A stretch of 7,373 nucleotides of DNA. It comes from JBGTBQ01 sp041749275. Its GTDB lineage: Bacteria; Acidobacteriota; Blastocatellia; Pyrinomonadales; Pyrinomonadaceae. The DNA lies in NCBI GenBank assembly GCA_041749275.1, contig JBGTBQ010000193.1:1-7373 (forward strand). Reading direction: 5' to 3'. Below the pieces are notes generated by a model, which did no database searches, was not told the origin of the DNA, and worked only from the letters and a program-made list of their open reading frames with translations. Below, piece by piece: positions 5,381 to 7,373 of this stretch. The position numbers and the translations under genes are program-made. The first letter of the stretch is position 1. Every line of letters starts with the position of its first letter.

Positions 5381-5409
5381 TTGAGATTTACACGGCGGGC
5401 GTGTAACGT
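5381..5409 (+). promoter_or_regulatory. Candidate sigma70-type promoter for the 5445 gene
   Basis: TTGAGA (5381-5386) is followed by a 17-base spacer and TAACGT (5404-5409). The -35 matches consensus at five of six bases, the -10 at three of six. The spacing is ideal and the position, 36 bases before ATG 5445, is sensible. It would drive 5445 and probably 5964. Confidence 0.35.
5388..5406. promoter_or_regulatory. Operator-like dyad overlapping the candidate promoter
   Basis: TTACAC and GTGTAA form a perfect 6-bp dyad around seven bases (5388-5393, 5401-5406). It fills the spacer and the start of the -10 box of the candidate promoter, where a repressor would block transcription. No regulator gene is in the window. 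It could also fold as a small RNA hairpin. Confidence 0.35.
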
Positions 5410-5444
5410 AAACTCAAAATTTCAGCCAGAGAAAGTCGAACGCC

Positions 5445-5873
5445 ATGTCCACAGAGCCAGCGACCGTGCCCGACATTTTCCGCCGCGCGCAAAGCCTGTT
5501 GCGCGAGAAGCCGGATCAGACTTTGAAAGAACTCCGCGCGAAACTGCTCGCCGAGTACAAGGGCGCGCCGATGCCGCCCTTGAGGAATCTGACCATCCCC
5601 GAACAGGACGCCCGCGCGCCCGAAGAAGACTGGTCGGCGGGACTCTCCATCGTCCGCCGCGGCATCCAGAACGATGACTGGCGCGAGATCGTCAACGGCA
5701 TTCTGATGAGCCTCGAACAGACCGTCCGCTACGAGCGCGAGCGCGGCGCGCTTGGCATCTACGACGAGTGGCACGACCGCACCGCCGGCATCAAGGGACA
5801 AACGGACAAAGGCGTCGGCAAGTGGATGCCGGAGGAGTTGATGCGGCTGGCGGAGCAAGCAACGAAAAAGTAG
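5445..5873 (+). CDS. Conserved-looking soluble protein, function unknown
   Basis: A 142-residue protein I do not recognise. Residues 8-40 look like two helices (VPDIFRRAQSLLRE, then TLKELRAKLLAEY), an arrangement reminiscent of a small helix-turn-helix or coiled segment but without a clear match. A Pro-rich linker follows (42-60), then a long helical region (about 63-101: WSAGLSIVRRG, WREIVNGILMSLEQTVRYERERG), and a tail with YDEWHDRT and KWMPEELMRLAEQ. There is no signal peptide, membrane segment or cysteine pair. Only a weak purine-rich site (AGAGAAAG, 5428-5435) precedes the ATG. The frame is uninterrupted and its codon use matches neighbouring genes. It is followed after 90 bases by the molybdoenzyme gene on the same strand, so they may be co-transcribed. 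Confidence 0.75.
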   Translation: MSTEPATVPDIFRRAQSLLREKPDQTLKELRAKLLAEYKGAPMPPLRNLTIPEQDARAPEEDWSAGLSIVRRGIQNDDWREIVNGILMSLEQTVRYERERGALGIYDEWHDRTAGIKGQTDKGVGKWMPEELMRLAEQATKK

Positions 5874-5930
5874 GAGAGCGATTAACAGTCAGCCATCGGC
5901 ACGCGGCTTAAAACGAAGACAGAGCTGAAT

Positions 5931-5954
5931 GCTGACCGCTGACCGCTGACCGCT
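5931..5954. repeat. Heptamer tandem repeat (GCTGACC) just before the molybdoenzyme start
   Basis: Three full copies of GCTGACC plus GCT run head to tail and end nine bases before ATG 5964, inside the region where a ribosome site should be. Upstream, CAGTCAGCC (5887-5895) is a partial inverted copy, so the gap again looks like a repeat element of inverted design. Confidence 0.7.
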
Positions 5955-5963
5955 ACGAAAGTT

Positions 5964-6656
5964 ATGGGTTTTCTCGACCGTCTCATCAAAGACCCTTTCT
6001 ACCAGCAGGGCGAGCCGCCGCGCGCTGACGATGCAGAGAGCGCGGATGTCATCGTCAGCCCGGACACGCGCCGCGCGGAGCGGCTGCCGCCCGGCCAGAC
6101 GCGCACGCGCAAGTGGCCCGTGCTGGACGCGCACGGCACGCCGGAGATTGATCTTGAGACGTGGGCGTTCGAGGCGGGCGGCCTCGTCGAGCAACCTGTG
6201 AAGTGGTCGCTCGATGAGTTTATGCAACTCCCGGCGGTAAAGGTCTTCGCCGATTTTCATTGCGTTACGCGCTGGTCGCGTCTGGGAAACGTGTGGGGCG
6301 GCGTCTCGACGCGCGAGGTGGCGCGCCTCGTCGGCGTCAAACCGGAAGCGAAATTCGTCTCGGCGCTCGCCTATGACTACGGCTGGACGACCAATCTCCC
6401 CATCGAATATTTCCTCAATGAAGACTCGCTCTTCGCATGGTCGCACGACGGCGAGCCGATCCCGCCCGAACACGGCGGCCCGGTGCGTCTCATCGTCCCG
6501 CGGCTCTATGCTTGGAAGTCCGCGAAGTGGGTCAAGGGCGTTCAATTCTTAGCCGAAGACCGCGCGGGCTTCTGGGAAGAGGGCGGCTACCACATGCGCG
6601 GCGTGCCGTGGAACGGCAGCGACGGCGAACGCTTCCGCCGGCAGGTCGGCGAATAA
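5964..6656 (+). CDS. YuiH-like molybdopterin-dependent oxidoreductase (sulfite oxidase fold), cytoplasmic
   Basis: A 230-residue protein with the oxidoreductase molybdopterin-binding domain of sulfite oxidases. Cys100 in DFHCVTRWSRLGNVWGGVS (97-115) is the expected molybdenum ligand. Other family blocks are LPPGQ...KWPVL (41-54), YDYGWTTNLP (137-146), PPEHGGPVRLIVPRLYAWKSAKWVKGVQFL (167-196) and GFWEEGGYHMRGVPW (202-216). Its length and block order match the stand-alone YuiH-type group rather than full sulfite oxidase, which has a dimerisation domain, or MsrP/YedY. There is no twin-arginine signal, heme domain or membrane segment, so it is probably soluble and cytoplasmic. The substrate and electron partner are unknown. 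The start at 5964 has only a weak site (CGAAAG), with a GCTGACC repeat directly upstream. No cofactor synthesis gene is in the window. Confidence 0.92.
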   Translation: MGFLDRLIKDPFYQQGEPPRADDAESADVIVSPDTRRAERLPPGQTRTRKWPVLDAHGTPEIDLETWAFEAGGLVEQPVKWSLDEFMQLPAVKVFADFHCVTRWSRLGNVWGGVSTREVARLVGVKPEAKFVSALAYDYGWTTNLPIEYFLNEDSLFAWSHDGEPIPPEHGGPVRLIVPRLYAWKSAKWVKGVQFLAEDRAGFWEEGGYHMRGVPWNGSDGERFRRQVGE

Positions 6657-6677
6657 TCAATCGGTAAGCAAGTCAAC

Positions 6678-6743
6678 AAGGATGGGCGTGATGGACGGGA
6701 TAACTTGATGTACTGTTCGTCCCTGTCTATCCAGCCCATCCTT
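6678..6743. repeat. Inverted repeat of GGATGGGC-type units after the molybdoenzyme gene
   Basis: AAGGATGGGC at 6678-6687 pairs exactly with GCCCATCCTT at 6734-6743. The arms continue with a one-base gap and a few mismatches to GGGA (6697-6700) and TCCC (6720-6723), leaving a 19-base loop. The element lies 21 bases after the molybdoenzyme stop and 21 bases before the Nudix start. It could act as a terminator-like hairpin, as its right arm is followed by the U-rich TTTATTCTT, and is also typical of dispersed intergenic repeats. Confidence 0.75.
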
Positions 6744-6763
6744 TATTCTTCGGTTAACTCGAC

Positions 6764-7373
6764 GTGAGCGAAGCTACAAACCAACAGACGAAGCAACCGC
6801 CGACGGGCGGCCCGGCGCGTGCAGCCGCGCCCGCCGTGCCGAAGGACGCCGCCGTCGTGATTCTCCTGCGCGACGGCGCGGACGCGGGCGATCCGGAACT
6901 CTTCTGGGCGCGGCGCGGCGCGGGGATGGCTTTTCTTCCGGGCTTCTACGCCTTCCCCGGAGGTCAGCGCGACGAAGCGGATGCTGAAGTGTCAATCGAG
7001 AACGCGCCGGACGCGGAACGCGCCGCGATGATTGCGTGCGCGGCGCGTGAGTTGTTCGAGGAGACGGGCGTGCTCGTCGCGCGCGGAGCCGAAGGCTTGA
7101 CGAAAGGGCAGCGCGCCTCCGTGCTCGACGACCTCACGTCGGGACGGATGATGTTTGCGGAACTTCTCAAACACTATGGCCTGCAAGTTGACGCGCGGGA
7201 TTTTACTTTCGTCGGGCGCTGGGTGACGCCGCCCTTCAGCCCGCGCCGCTTCGACACGCTCTTCTTCCTCGTCCGCTGCCCGCGCAAGCAGGAGCCGCGC
7301 GTCCTCACCGCCGAGTTCGACGCGGGCGAATGGGTGCGCGCGCGCGAAGCCCTCGCGCGCTGGCGCGGGGCCG
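6764..7373 (+). CDS. Nudix hydrolase, NUDT19/CoA-diphosphatase-like, 3' end missing
   Basis: The first 203 codons of a Nudix hydrolase that leaves the window at the right edge. The family cleaves nucleoside diphosphates linked to another moiety; the NUDT19 branch includes CoA and acyl-CoA diphosphatases. After a disordered Ala/Pro-rich leader (1-26) comes the Nudix fold: AAVVILLRDG (29-38), FWARRGAGMAFLPGFYAFPGGQRDEAD (47-73), and the Nudix box half RELFEETGVLV (95-105), whose Glu96, Glu99 and Glu100 bind metal. Later, WVTPPFSPRRFDTLFFL matches the NUDT19-like group. About 28 residues separate the box glycine (Gly67) from Arg95, longer than the classical 13-residue spacing but usual for this branch. 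The start is GTG 6764: an in-frame TAA at 6755 closes the frame just upstream, and no ATG occurs before residue 55. No good ribosome site is visible. The substrate is uncertain. Confidence 0.9.
   Translation, partial: MSEATNQQTKQPPTGGPARAAAPAVPKDAAVVILLRDGADAGDPELFWARRGAGMAFLPGFYAFPGGQRDEADAEVSIENAPDAERAAMIACAARELFEETGVLVARGAEGLTKGQRASVLDDLTSGRMMFAELLKHYGLQVDARDFTFVGRWVTPPFSPRRFDTLFFLVRCPRKQEPRVLTAEFDAGEWVRAREALARWRGA

Larger units (their letters stand above)
4920..5444. other. Repeat-rich divergent intergenic region
   Basis: About 500 bases between the divergent protease and the 5445 gene carry no convincing coding frame. From left to right they hold the possible upstream protease starts (to 4976), an inverted repeat of CGCGGAGG-type units (5049-5147), a MITE-like element (5164-5361), and a promoter/operator-like site (5381-5409). 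Short open frames here have repetitive composition and no ribosome sites. I could not identify a convincing protease promoter. Confidence 0.75.

Noticed and set aside
5388..5858. Minus-strand frame of 156 codons opposite the 5445 gene.
   Set aside because: Its composition looks like an antisense shadow, and it would start inside the gene and run through the promoter/dyad region with no ribosome site.
5889..6545. Minus-strand frame opposite the molybdoenzyme.
   Set aside because: The plus strand has clear sulfite-oxidase-fold blocks and the Cys ligand; this is its shadow.
6705..6733. TTGATG-17-TATCCA as a promoter for the Nudix gene.
   Set aside because: It lies within the inverted repeat and matches consensus at only four and three of six bases, so chance and repeat structure explain it.

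Overview
This is a GC-rich bacterial chromosomal window with housekeeping and accessory metabolic genes. It has no rRNA, tRNA, CRISPR array, phage gene or transposase gene that I can see. Gene content and the many intergenic palindromic repeats would fit a soil or sediment bacterium such as an Acidobacteriota (Blastocatellia-type) lineage. That placement is an impression from protein style and repeats, not a demonstrated assignment.

Layout. At the left edge, the start of rsmI (16S rRNA 2'-O-methyltransferase) runs off the window on the minus strand. It is divergent from a complete D-2-hydroxyacid dehydrogenase of the glycerate dehydrogenase/hydroxypyruvate reductase type on plus (508-1467). 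Then come four minus-strand genes, in transcription order: an intracellular subtilisin-like protease with an N-terminal four-cysteine zinc-ribbon-like segment (4919-3552), a four-helix integral membrane protein of unknown function (3496-2846), a CDP-alcohol phosphatidyltransferase (2636-1971) and a small acidic repeat protein (1828-1508). After a 500-base non-coding stretch full of repeats come three plus-strand genes: an unknown soluble protein (5445-5873), a YuiH-like molybdopterin (sulfite-oxidase fold) oxidoreductase without a signal peptide (5964-6656) and a Nudix hydrolase of the NUDT19/CoA-diphosphatase type that runs off the right edge (6764-7373).

Several gene starts were moved inward from the longest open frame because a good ribosome-binding site lies before an internal ATG. 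The clearest are 2636 for the phosphatidyltransferase and 3496 for the membrane protein.

How the genes work together is mostly unclear. The protease and membrane protein are 55 bases apart and may be co-transcribed. The phosphatidyltransferase follows after 209 bases that include a foldable element. The 5445 and 5964 genes are 90 bases apart and probably share a promoter near 5381-5409.

The most unusual signal lies between the genes. Almost every gap carries a different inverted or tandem repeat built from its own 7-9 base unit. One is a 198-bp MITE-like element (5164-5361) with 17-bp terminal inverted repeats beginning in TA, carrying a cluster of small hairpins. I found no convincing new defence or mobile system. 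The best candidates for a second look are the zinc-ribbon protease, the MITE-like element and the repeat elements that supply stop codons of neighbouring genes.
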